Source: a virus. Taken from it: a stretch of DNA of 64,000 nucleotides. Under the pieces are notes generated by a model. The model ran no database searches. It had not been told where the DNA came from and was given only the letters and a program-made list of their open reading frames with translations. Numbering within the stretch: position 1 is the stretch's first letter; each line of letters starts with the position of its first letter. Position numbers and translations under genes: made by a program. The stretch is taken from the IMG/VR virus record IMGVR_UViG_3300032240_001151, positions 1 to 64,000 of that record. The stretch is one strand, 5' to 3'. Positions 1 to 6,095 of this stretch are shown one piece after another.

Positions 1-12
1 CTCTTCCGATCT
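1..12. other. Illumina adapter remnant
   Basis: The first twelve bases, CTCTTCCGATCT, are the 3' tail of the standard Illumina sequencing adapter. They are not phage DNA and mark an assembly edge. Genuine sequence starts at about base 13. Confidence 0.93.
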
Positions 13-127
13 CATTGTCTGGGTTTACTTTACTACATCCAATGATAGGAGTGTGAGTGAAAGCAATTCTAATCTCTGGGAAGTGGCTACTGAGTAGCTG
101 ACGATAATAACCTTTTGGAGGATTCAT
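1..127 (-). CDS. hypothetical protein, 3' end cut by window edge
   Basis: An open frame starts at ATG 127-125 on the minus strand and runs off the left edge. The visible peptide begins MNPPKGYYRQLLSSHF and continues about 38 residues before entering the adapter bases. It is the most downstream gene of the leftward accessory operon and starts 13 bases after the stop of the zinc-finger gene at 140-430. No family is recognised. Confidence 0.5.
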   Translation of the reverse strand, partial: MNPPKGYYRQLLSSHFPEIRIAFTHTPIIGCSKVNPDNEIGR

Positions 128-139
128 GTTTGTTGATTT

Positions 140-430
140 TTATTTTATGTTATTAAATTCTGGATGTCCTAATGCTTTACGTGCTGCTTCTATTCCATAT
201 TGCTGGGCGCAGATCCTGCAACAAAAGTACCCTATACCATCGTACGTATACTTACTAGCAGACTTTTTATATCCCTCAGAACCGGGAAACCACCAAGTAG
301 ATCTCAGCAGTATAGTCTTATTACAATTCATGCACTTAGGCCTAAGTTCTTTACTTGGCCTAGCATCTAAGAAAGGTTCATGGTCTACGTTTATGTAGAC
401 TGGTTTGTGATCTTGTTTTTTCTCTTTCAT
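140..430 (-). CDS. small putative zinc-binding protein
   Basis: This 96-aa protein has a CxxC pair (residues 33-36, CMNC) and a second CCxxC cluster (CCRIC, near residues 70-74), a spacing typical of a treble-clef or zinc-ribbon fold. The N-terminus is lysine-rich. It starts one base after the stop of the gene at 432-713, so the two are co-transcribed leftwards. The metal-binding reading is an inference from cysteine spacing, and no family is recognised. Confidence 0.6.
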   Translation of the reverse strand: MKEKKQDHKPVYINVDHEPFLDARPSKELRPKCMNCNKTILLRSTWWFPGSEGYKKSASKYTYDGIGYFCCRICAQQYGIEAARKALGHPEFNNIK

Positions 431-431
431 T

Positions 432-713
432 TTATTTTAATTTACAGATTGGATAATTGATGCCAAACTCTTCTATATAGGTAAGAGGACTTTCTACTAT
501 ACCATTGTCCATTAAGAACTCTAACATCCCAGAATTATGTGCTTGAGTTTTAACAGCCACATAATTTTGTAAATGGTTTAAACTAGGAATACTTTCTGTA
601 ACTACGCTAATTGGCATACATGTCTCAGAATCATATATCTGAATTCTGTTAGGAGTTATTGAGGTGATTACTTTTATAGTAACCTTCTTTCCTTTAAAGT
701 CGTACACTTTCAT
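432..713 (-). CDS. hypothetical protein
   Basis: This 93-aa protein has a beta-rich first half (alternating V/I/K) and no recognised domain. Its ATG overlaps the stop of the upstream mini zinc-ribbon gene (ATGA), so translational coupling is likely. It belongs to the leftward small-gene operon. Confidence 0.55.
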   Translation of the reverse strand: MKVYDFKGKKVTIKVITSITPNRIQIYDSETCMPISVVTESIPSLNHLQNYVAVKTQAHNSGMLEFLMDNGIVESPLTYIEEFGINYPICKLK

Positions 714-832
714 ACCTTTTGTTTTTTTGTTTTACAATAAGGACACACAGCCAAAGACTTTTTCTTTTTGTATATAGTCTGGGTGTATATCTTTTTACAA
801 TTGTCACACTTAATAAACTTAGCTGTTACCAT
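710..832 (-). CDS. 40-aa zinc-ribbon mini-protein
   Basis: A short frame from ATG 832-830 to TGA 712-710 encodes 40 residues with two CxxC knuckles (CDNC near residue 9 and CPYC near residue 34) separated by a Lys-rich turn. This is the layout of a rubredoxin-type zinc ribbon. The stop overlaps the ATG of the next gene. Mini zinc ribbons of this size in phages often bind nucleic acid or RNA polymerase; that role here is only inferred. Confidence 0.7.
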   Translation of the reverse strand: MVTAKFIKCDNCKKIYTQTIYKKKKSLAVCPYCKTKKQKV

Positions 833-843
833 ACCCTTTAAAT

Positions 844-877
844 TAAAAGGGGGAGCATAAAAGCATCCCCCTTTGTT
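844..877 (-). terminator. hairpin terminator, possibly bidirectional
   Basis: AAAGGGGGA (846-854) pairs with TCCCCCTTT (866-874) around an 11-nt loop, with T-rich sequence on both sides. It lies just after the leftward gene at 899-1192 and separates it from the zinc-ribbon genes. Confidence 0.75.
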
Positions 878-898
878 TTTACTAGAATGGTTGTCTGA

Positions 899-1192
899 CT
901 AGAACAACTCTTCCTTTAAGGCTATCAGTCTCTGCAAACCATCTTCAAGGCCTTCGATCCTGACTTGTGCATCCACAATGTACTGAGGAGTAAGTGGGAA
1001 GCTAGACTTGTACCTAGCCAATGTAGCCCTCTCACTTGCTAGTGATCGCTTCGTGGCGAGAATATCCGCCTCTAACGATTGTTGCATTTCCTCTACTCTG
1101 AACTCCACTTCTTGAAGTTCTTTTTCCTGAGATGATTGAAGGAGAAGATCTCTGTACTTCAATGCTGCTGCCGGCGATTTTACTTTTGCCAT
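899..1192 (-). CDS. coiled-coil protein, 97 aa
   Basis: The protein is almost entirely charged heptad-like helix (residues 15-97, rich in E, L, Q, K and R), with no Cys and no membrane segment, so a coiled-coil dimer is likely. Its first 161 bases overlap, in another frame, the last part of the long MIB/HERC2 frame at 1032-1895. The overlap is unusually long for this operon and is explained by a possible frameshift upstream. It is the last gene before the terminator at 844-877. Confidence 0.6.
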   Translation of the reverse strand: MAKVKSPAAALKYRDLLLQSSQEKELQEVEFRVEEMQQSLEADILATKRSLASERATLARYKSSFPLTPQYIVDAQVRIEGLEDGLQRLIALKEELF

Positions 1193-1895
1193 GGTCTGTG
1201 GTGTTCAGTGCCGCTGTCCCCCGGTTTGTTGTTATTGTTGTTTGATAATACTCTGCTAATACAAATGCCTTCATTGGAATCCATCCATAACGACGAATAT
1301 AAAAGCTATCTTCTTTATGATCATTATCTATATCAATAGACTCAACTTCTACATCTTCTCCTAGTGGAGGAAGTTCATCTAGCTCTCCAATACCCTCCCA
1401 TTCCCACACTTCTACATTTCTCCATCTACGAACAGTGTCACCTCTTTCAAACGTATCATACTTAGGATGAACCTTCTCAGATTTTTCAGGTACTAGATCA
1501 AAGCATCCACCTTCTACAGAATAATTGGTTCCTTTAGCATCTTCAACCTTAATAAATCCATCATCAAGTAGTTTTACGACCTTTCCAATCCACCCTTCGA
1601 CTGTAGTCCCATACATTTTACTAGCCATTTCATTACCTACTACAGTATCTCCTACAGAAAACTTACTCTCTTTATAGTAGTATAGGTCACAGGGCCCATC
1701 AGTTCCATATCTGTAACAGTTACTATCAAGAACACTCCCATTAGATGATACCCAATCCACTCTACACCAACCCTTTTTTCCTGTATCAAAACCAATAACC
1801 TTCCCATATATAGAATTTCTATCTTGATCTCCATAATCCCAATCTCTACCTCTTACTACTTTGTCTCCTATTTGTGGTGATTTAACTATTTCCAT
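1032..1895 (-). CDS. MIB/HERC2-domain protein
   Basis: Residues 10-74 match the MIB/HERC2 domain: GDKVVRGRDWDYGDQD at 10-25, a G-x-V turn, a V-x-W strand (RVDWV) and a closing YRYGTDGPCDL at 61-71. This fold is best known from the eukaryotic E3 ligases Mind bomb and HERC2, where it binds partner peptides; bacterial and phage copies are uncommon. A second SH3-like segment (VGDTVVGNEM to CFDLVP, about 81-135) and a third (RGDTVRRW to MKAFVLAEY, about 151-216) suggest a string of small beta-barrels. After residue ~226 the sequence turns into Ser/Thr/Arg-rich low complexity that overlaps the next gene. A one-base change in the G5 run at 1218-1222 would instead end the protein at TGA 1207-1205, 12 bases before the next ATG. 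The true length is therefore uncertain (about 230 or 287 aa). Confidence 0.75.
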   Translation of the reverse strand: MEIVKSPQIGDKVVRGRDWDYGDQDRNSIYGKVIGFDTGKKGWCRVDWVSSNGSVLDSNCYRYGTDGPCDLYYYKESKFSVGDTVVGNEMASKMYGTTVEGWIGKVVKLLDDGFIKVEDAKGTNYSVEGGCFDLVPEKSEKVHPKYDTFERGDTVRRWRNVEVWEWEGIGELDELPPLGEDVEVESIDIDNDHKEDSFYIRRYGWIPMKAFVLAEYYQTTITTNRGTAALNTTDHGKSKIAGSSIEVQRSSPSIISGKRTSRSGVQSRGNATIVRGGYSRHEAITSK

Positions 1896-1896
1896 A

Positions 1897-2199
1897 CTAT
1901 TTTAATTTTTTAGATTTCTTATTAAGTAGTACTCCAAGAAGCTTAAGCTCCTTATCTAATACAGAATGAGGTATGAGATCTGTGTAAGTTTCCCTAACAA
2001 AATCAATATCATCCGCTAACACAATGCTCTCAGCTCTACTAGTGGAGTTATGTATATCATCTCTTAAATCATTACAGGCATTGTAGAAGCTAATAAGATG
2101 TTCATCTTGTCTTTTTCTACTTGTATGTAATACTACTAAAGGAAGTATAGATAAAACCGCGATCAAAAGAAGCATACCCAATATAAATTTGTGTTCCAT
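1897..2199 (-). CDS. small membrane-anchored protein
   Basis: This 100-aa protein has one N-terminal hydrophobic segment (residues 5-24, ILGMLLLIAVLSILPLVV) followed by a basic stretch and a charged helical tail. That suggests an inner-membrane anchor with a cytoplasmic or periplasmic helical domain. It lies one base upstream of the MIB/HERC2 gene in the same operon. No family is recognised. Confidence 0.6.
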   Translation of the reverse strand: MEHKFILGMLLLIAVLSILPLVVLHTSRKRQDEHLISFYNACNDLRDDIHNSTSRAESIVLADDIDFVRETYTDLIPHSVLDKELKLLGVLLNKKSKKLK

Positions 2200-2205
2200 T
2201 ATATA

Positions 2206-2388
2206 CTATTTAGATTGTTCAGAATTGTTTTCCCATTTTTCTAGTAACTTGATAGCTACCTTGAATCTGTCAGCATCATAGATAACCTGATCTATGAATC
2301 TTTGTACTAATTTCTTTCTTTCTATCTCTGATAGATCTCTGAAGTCCTCTGCTTTAATTTCTTCATAATGATTTAAAACATTTTCCAT
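2206..2388 (-). CDS. hypothetical helical protein, 60 aa
   Basis: A short acidic, all-helical protein with no Cys or membrane segment. It is seven bases upstream of the membrane protein gene on the same strand and is the first gene after the terminator at 2416-2443. Confidence 0.5.
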   Translation of the reverse strand: MENVLNHYEEIKAEDFRDLSEIERKKLVQRFIDQVIYDADRFKVAIKLLEKWENNSEQSK

Positions 2389-2415
2389 ACTATAATTTTT
2401 AATTTATTACTTAAT

Positions 2416-2443
2416 AAAAATCCCACCCATAAAAATGGGCGGG
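2416..2443 (-). terminator. rho-independent terminator
   Basis: On the minus strand CCCGCCCAT pairs with ATGGGTGGG (one G-U pair) around a four-base loop, followed by ATTTTTATT. It sits 17 bases after the stop of the gene at 2460-2684. Confidence 0.82.
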
Positions 2444-2459
2444 CTGTTCTTAACCACAA

Positions 2460-2684
2460 TTACCACATGAGGTTCTGCAATTCTAATAACTTCTCTCGGA
2501 TAGCTCTCTTAGAAACTCTCTCTGAGTAGTCAAACTCTACAGACTCTCCATCCTCATTGGTCACCGTCACTGTTACTCCGTAGTTGCAAGGATCCTCATA
2601 CAACTCACTGACAGTTCTCTGCACATTCTCTATCGGAGAATAGTGCGACGTTGGTCTGTTAGACCATTGGACTTTTAATAGCAT
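2460..2684 (-). CDS. hypothetical protein, 74 aa
   Basis: A small mixed alpha/beta protein, with strands around YGVTVTVTNEDGESVEFDY and a C-terminal basic helix. No family is recognised. It is followed at once by a strong terminator, so it ends its transcription unit. Confidence 0.55.
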   Translation of the reverse strand: MLLKVQWSNRPTSHYSPIENVQRTVSELYEDPCNYGVTVTVTNEDGESVEFDYSERVSKRAIREKLLELQNLMW

Positions 2685-2719
2685 AAGCGTGGTGGTGTTA
2701 TACTCTTATGACCTGAGTT

Positions 2720-2833
2720 TTAAATATATATGCCATTCTTTAGCCGGTAATGAACACCGCCTCTGCAATCTCTTTTTGTCGCTGCACACGATACCATCGT
2801 GGTTAACAGTAGGAATACGATAATCTTTTTCAT
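2720..2833 (-). CDS. 37-aa lipoprotein
   Basis: The frame from ATG 2833-2831 to TAA 2722-2720 encodes a type II signal peptide (MKKIIVFLLLTTMVSC) with lipobox MVSC and Cys16 as the lipidated residue. Only about 21 residues are left in the mature form. It is one of four tiny lipoproteins in this operon region. The function is unknown; phage lipoproteins of this size often block superinfection, which here is only an inference. Confidence 0.65.
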   Translation of the reverse strand: MKKIIVFLLLTTMVSCAATKRDCRGGVHYRLKNGIYI

Positions 2834-2835
2834 AA

Positions 2836-3117
2836 CTACATTTTATTTATTATTTTTTTAGCCTGTATTAAAGTGATTTCTTTATCAATAAAGCACTCAA
2901 TAGTTTTAAACAATTGTTTTTCACACTCGTCTTTAAGTAACATCTCACCATCATTATTAAACATATTGTCTACTATCTGCTTTCCTAAAGCCTCTCTAAA
3001 TATACTAATGTCTTCTGATCCTTCAAACTCCCTAGACATCAAGCCCATAATACCTGAGATGAACAAAGCTCTTTGTCTGTGAAGCTTTGCATACTCTAAT
3101 AACATTTTTTCTATCAT
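2836..3117 (-). CDS. hypothetical helical protein, 93 aa
   Basis: All-helical, mixed charge, with a single Cys and no membrane segment. It starts after an AAAGGTT leader typical of genes in this operon. The stop lies two bases before the next ATG (lipoprotein at 2720-2833), suggesting coupling. Confidence 0.5.
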   Translation of the reverse strand: MIEKMLLEYAKLHRQRALFISGIMGLMSREFEGSEDISIFREALGKQIVDNMFNNDGEMLLKDECEKQLFKTIECFIDKEITLIQAKKIINKM

Positions 3118-3135
3118 AACCTTTGTTTTTAATTT

Positions 3136-3372
3136 TTAAACTGGATCTGCTTGAAATACTTCGTCGTTTACATTTTTAAATCTAACCTTCTGAGGCTTTA
3201 TATGACATGAACCTCTCTTCATTTTAAGGTTTGCTATTCTTATTATGTCATACAATTGTCCCGTACCTATGCCTAACTTCTTAGCAGCATCCCCCATATT
3301 AACAGAGGAGTTGACAGCCTTAATAGCTAAACAAGCTTTGTGGTATTCAAGATTTAGAATTTCATTATCCAT
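3136..3372 (-). CDS. small helix-turn-helix protein
   Basis: Residues ~25-50 (GDAAKKLGIGTGQLYDIIRIANLK) fit a helix-turn-helix: an AAKKLGI helix, a G-T-G turn, then a recognition helix. Such Fis/HTH-type domains bind DNA, so this could be a phage transcriptional regulator. The tail is basic (KMKRGSCHIKPQKVRFK). It is 13 bases downstream of the lipoprotein gene at 3385. Confidence 0.55.
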   Translation of the reverse strand: MDNEILNLEYHKACLAIKAVNSSVNMGDAAKKLGIGTGQLYDIIRIANLKMKRGSCHIKPQKVRFKNVNDEVFQADPV

Positions 3373-3384
3373 AAATGTAAGATA

Positions 3385-3672
3385 TTATTTCTCAATTATA
3401 ATATTTTCTAACATACCTGAATGCTTAAGAGCTATGATGTCATCAATGTTATACACTATTGAATGAGTAACACCATTCATCTTAAGTGTATCTCCTACAC
3501 GATAGATACCTTGCTCAACAGTGTTCAGTCTAACAAAGTTAACCTGATTGGTTTCTAGTTCCCTAACTCTAACTGCCTTACGAGTCTCTATATGTCCTGA
3601 TCCTGAGTCGTTACCACAAGATACAAGAACTACTGATGCTAACATACTGAATACAAACATTACTTTTTTCAT
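3385..3672 (-). CDS. lipoprotein, 95 aa
   Basis: The type II signal peptide has lipobox LVSC (Cys19), followed by a Gly/Ser/Asn-rich tether and a beta-rich domain. The mature protein would be about 77 aa, anchored to a membrane leaflet of the host envelope. It is the first gene after the strong terminator at 3716-3743, so it likely starts a new transcript. Confidence 0.65.
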   Translation of the reverse strand: MKKVMFVFSMLASVVLVSCGNDSGSGHIETRKAVRVRELETNQVNFVRLNTVEQGIYRVGDTLKMNGVTHSIVYNIDDIIALKHSGMLENIIIEK

Positions 3673-3715
3673 GACGTTGTTTTTATTTTATTTAAAATTG
3701 ATTGGTAAGATAATT

Positions 3716-3743
3716 AAAAAAGGGGGAAGTAGAAACAACCCCC
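3716..3743 (-). terminator. rho-independent terminator
   Basis: On the minus strand GGGGG (3743-3739) pairs with CCCCC (3726-3722), and the stem is followed by TTTTTT (3721-3716). It lies directly after the RadC-like gene. Confidence 0.82.
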
Positions 3744-3770
3744 GTATAACCAAATGCTAACTGCCATATT

Positions 3771-4217
3771 TTAAAGCCATCCCTCTTCAGAGAAGGATCT
3801 ATATCCCTCAGAGGTAATGATGATGTGGTCAAGTATTTCTATGTCTAACATTTTACCTCCACTAACTAACTTATCTGTGATATCTCTATCACTTCTAGAA
3901 GCTTCAAGAGCTCCTGATGGGTGGTTGTGACTAAGGATTAAACGACTAGCATTACATAGCAAGGCAAACTGAAAGATTACTTTAGGGTCAGATACTGTGC
4001 CGGATACCCCTCCGCTACTAATCTTATAGAACCCAATCACCTTGTTATTTTTATTCAATGCTATTACAATGAACTCTTCTCGCCAATCTATTATGTCTGC
4101 TTCAAAGCATCTCCTACATATAGCAGCTGCGGATTCAGGACTATTAACGGGAAACATCTCTTCAAAAGATCCCTTCTTCTTAAGGGATATCTTGAACTCA
4201 GGTAAAAGATTCTTCAT
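3771..4217 (-). CDS. RadC-like JAMM/MPN protein
   Basis: This 148-aa protein is a stand-alone RadC C-terminal domain. The JAMM metal site is complete: Glu48, then H97-N-H99-P-S-G, Ser107 and Asp110 (SHNHPSGALEASRSD). The family binds zinc and has long been annotated as DNA repair, though its activity is unsettled. RadC domains are frequent on mobile elements, including anti-restriction loci of Bacteroidota. The ATG overlaps the stop of the upstream 39-aa membrane protein (ATGA), and a strong terminator follows, so it ends its operon. Confidence 0.88.
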   Translation of the reverse strand: MKNLLPEFKISLKKKGSFEEMFPVNSPESAAAICRRCFEADIIDWREEFIVIALNKNNKVIGFYKISSGGVSGTVSDPKVIFQFALLCNASRLILSHNHPSGALEASRSDRDITDKLVSGGKMLDIEILDHIIITSEGYRSFSEEGWL

Positions 4218-4333
4218 CGCATAATGAATTGAAAGATTAAAGATATGATACTAAGAACAATAACAATACAGGCGAATGTTATAGTTACTGCGAACGATAA
4301 CTCTTCTTTTTCTTGCCAGTCTTTGTTTCTCAT
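4214..4333 (-). CDS. 39-aa single-pass membrane protein
   Basis: ATG 4333-4331 to TGA 4216-4214. An acidic/basic N-terminus (MRNKDWQEKEE) is followed by one hydrophobic helix from residue ~14 to 38. The start overlaps the upstream stop (TAATG) and the stop overlaps the RadC start (ATGA), so three genes are chained. That chaining, rather than homology, supports the call. Confidence 0.6.
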   Translation of the reverse strand: MRNKDWQEKEELSFAVTITFACIVIVLSIISLIFQFIMR

Positions 4334-4491
4334 TAGAATGTGTTTTTCTTTTTTCTTTTGATTATAAACTCAATTACTATAGGACCAACAAACAATATGA
4401 AATTGGTATTGCTGTCGTTCAATCCTATACCTAAGACGAAACCCTTTACCAAATTAACTTCGAAGTACTTGTTTTTGATTAACTCTTTCAT
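4333..4491 (-). CDS. 52-aa hypothetical protein
   Basis: ATG 4491-4489 to TAA 4335-4333. The protein has a hydrophobic stretch (NFILFVGPIVIEFII) followed by a Lys/Arg-rich tail, which suggests membrane association. It is chained by TAATG to the next small membrane protein gene and preceded by the gene at 4498-4824. Confidence 0.55.
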   Translation of the reverse strand: MKELIKNKYFEVNLVKGFVLGIGLNDSNTNFILFVGPIVIEFIIKRKKKNTF

Positions 4492-4497
4492 GATGGT

Positions 4498-4824
4498 TTA
4501 TTTGATTTGTGAATAAATTGTGGGATGATTCTCTTTCAGATAGGTATACTTAACTTCCCTAAAGAAATCATATATCCATTCAGACCTAGAGTAGGTAGCA
4601 ATGTCTATGTCTTCATCCTTAATAGGAATGCTAAACCATATCTGACTCTTCTGGGAGTTCTTAAACATGAAGCACATATTTTCCCTACCCGTATACTGAA
4701 ACCACATAGGAGATTCAGATAAGCTACTACCCATAAGCTTATATACAGTAGCGTGGTAGTCTATCAACTCTTTGAACTCCTCAACATAGGAGGAGAGTAA
4801 TTCCTTTACTGTTTCTTCTGTCAT
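4498..4824 (-). CDS. hypothetical protein, 108 aa
   Basis: An acidic alpha/beta protein with aromatic-rich central strands (MWFQYTGRENMCFMF, then QIWFSIPI) and no recognised family. It is embedded in the leftward operon between the lipoprotein at 4836 and the small membrane proteins. Confidence 0.55.
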   Translation of the reverse strand: MTEETVKELLSSYVEEFKELIDYHATVYKLMGSSLSESPMWFQYTGRENMCFMFKNSQKSQIWFSIPIKDEDIDIATYSRSEWIYDFFREVKYTYLKENHPTIYSQIK

Positions 4825-4835
4825 AACCTTATAAT

Positions 4836-5024
4836 TTATTTTACTTTATGTATTGGGTTATTACAATCACCACAATGGGTGTATACGCTTCCTAAATAGA
4901 CATGAGATTTTATGTACTCACATCCTCTAACCTTTTTAATCTCTGTTCCATCAATAATAACATTGTCATTTTGACAAGATGTAAATGCAATTGCAATGAC
5001 TAATACGCACAGTAACTTTTTCAT
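4836..5024 (-). CDS. lipoprotein, 62 aa
   Basis: The signal peptide MKKLLCVLVIAIAFTSC ends in lipobox FTSC (Cys17). The mature part is about 46 aa with three further cysteines (RGCEY, THCGDC), so a disulfide- or metal-stabilised knot is possible. Its ATG overlaps the stop of the 3D-domain gene (ATGA), which couples two envelope-directed proteins. Confidence 0.65.
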   Translation of the reverse strand: MKKLLCVLVIAIAFTSCQNDNVIIDGTEIKKVRGCEYIKSHVYLGSVYTHCGDCNNPIHKVK

Positions 5025-5428
5025 AACCTTATAATTTTAACGTTAGATAATTTAGTACCATCATCTTTAGGGTTAACTAGCACATCAACCCTATTCCTAA
5101 ACCGTTTGTTCATAACATCCTCAACCCTATATATACCACTATACTTCCCAGCACCTACAATCCTAACCTTGTCCTTGAACTTAAACTTACGTCTAAGATC
5201 TCTACTAATAGCAATAACCTTATGACGCTTAGGGTTAACACTATCTAATTTAAACCCACTAGCCGTAACATAAGGACTACTATCTGTCTGTTCTACACAG
5301 GTAGAATAGGTGGTGAGGGTAACTGATGCTTCCACAAGAGGAGGTGGAAGGTCAAAAGGTTTATCATTTACATTTATACTACCCGATGATATCGGGGTAA
5401 GTATAAGCAAAGGTAGTAGCTTATTCAT
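5021..5428 (-). CDS. secreted 3D / RlpA-like double-psi barrel protein
   Basis: After a short secretion signal (about residues 1-16) and a Pro-rich linker comes a 3D-domain barrel: SVTLTTYST at ~35-43, TASG at 55-58, a hydrophobic strand VIAIS, the KVRIVGAGKYSGIYRVED block at ~87-104 and RVDVLV at ~113-118. The conserved acids of the fold are Asp104 and Asp115. Relatives (RlpA, MltA, YabE-type 3D domains) act on peptidoglycan glycan strands. Here a role in wall remodelling or late lysis is inferred. It overlaps both neighbours by a few bases and so is coupled to the lipoprotein downstream. Confidence 0.75.
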   Translation of the reverse strand: MNKLLPLLILTPISSGSINVNDKPFDLPPPLVEASVTLTTYSTCVEQTDSSPYVTASGFKLDSVNPKRHKVIAISRDLRRKFKFKDKVRIVGAGKYSGIYRVEDVMNKRFRNRVDVLVNPKDDGTKLSNVKIIRL

Positions 5429-5606
5429 CGTCTTTTACTATTACCTCTAGATTGTTATCATCAAACCTAAGCCCGACTACTTGCTGACCTTTCTCTTCAA
5501 CAAGTTCTAAAAACTGTCTTATCTCAAAGCATCTAGTAAAGATACCGCCTTTGGCTAGACCTCCATTGAAGTCCTCAGCCCAAAAGATTTTTTCATTGAA
5601 TGCCAT
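5421..5606 (-). CDS. hypothetical protein, 61 aa
   Basis: A small acidic protein with hydrophobic strands (QQVVGLRFDDNNLEVIVKDDE). Its last eight bases overlap the start of the 3D-domain gene. No family is recognised. Confidence 0.5.
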   Translation of the reverse strand: MAFNEKIFWAEDFNGGLAKGGIFTRCFEIRQFLELVEEKGQQVVGLRFDDNNLEVIVKDDE

Positions 5607-5616
5607 AACTAATAAT

Positions 5617-5757
5617 TTAAAAGTAAATTGGACAGTGTGACTTATTCCTACTACCTAACTGCTTAGGGGTATAGTACTTGCAATTACCCACACGGGTAAC
5701 AGTATAGCAACTGCTAAACATAGCAGCTACTGTGATAAGAAGAGTGATTCTTTTCAT
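5617..5757 (-). CDS. 46-aa lipoprotein
   Basis: ATG 5757-5755 to TAA 5619-5617. The signal peptide MKRITLLITVAAMFSSC carries lipobox FSSC (Cys17), followed by about 30 residues with two more cysteines. The leader AAAGGTT before the ATG resembles that of the neighbouring genes. It is the fourth small lipoprotein on this strand. Confidence 0.62.
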   Translation of the reverse strand: MKRITLLITVAAMFSSCYTVTRVGNCKYYTPKQLGSRNKSHCPIYF

Positions 5758-5766
5758 AACCTTTAT

Positions 5767-5874
5767 TTAAACTGTGAATGAAATAAAAAACGAAACATAC
5801 CTTCCTTCTATAAGACGTACCCATAAAGATAAGTACTCTAATGGGTGACCTTTTCTAACCATTACTTTAATCAT
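5767..5874 (-). CDS. 35-aa hypothetical peptide
   Basis: ATG 5874-5872 to TAA 5769-5767 encodes a basic, hydrophobic 35-residue peptide. It lies ten bases upstream of a lipoprotein gene and is the first frame after the non-coding region. Support is positional only. Confidence 0.35.
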   Translation of the reverse strand: MIKVMVRKGHPLEYLSLWVRLIEGRYVSFFISFTV

Positions 5875-5968
5875 AAGGCTATTATTTTGGATGATTGTAT
5901 TATATTTTATATATTAAGAAATCATTAATTACACTAATTACCACAATGTCCCACAAATTACCACTGAA

Positions 5969-6001
5969 ACACAAAACCCCCATAACATAGCTGTAAGGGG
6001 G
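5969..6001 (-). terminator. possible terminator of the non-coding RNA region
   Basis: On the minus strand CCCCC (6001-5997) pairs with GGGGG (5981-5977) around a 15-base loop and is followed by TTTTGTGTTT. The U-run is interrupted, so strength is moderate. It is well placed to end a leftward transcript from the 7.2 kb region. Confidence 0.5.
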
Positions 6002-6079
6002 AATAAGTGTAGGAAGGTAGGATATAGGCGTGAGGAGGGGAGGGAAGGCACATCTGCGTTTTCCGTTCACCTCTCAGAA

Positions 6080-6095
6080 TGTTTCACGTGGAACA
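6080..6095. promoter_or_regulatory. parS: perfect parS-like centromere site
   Basis: The minus strand reads TGTTCCACGTGAAACA, identical at every position to the canonical chromosomal ParB-binding site TGTTNCACGTGAAACA. ParB spreads from such sites and, with ParA, segregates chromosomes and plasmids. No parA or parB gene is visible in this window. The site could be served by a phage ParB encoded elsewhere or could capture the host ParB. Confidence 0.85.

Noticed and set aside
126-398. 90-aa plus-strand frame
   Set aside because: It mirrors the minus-strand zinc-finger gene at 140-430, whose Cys spacing and operon position are far more gene-like.
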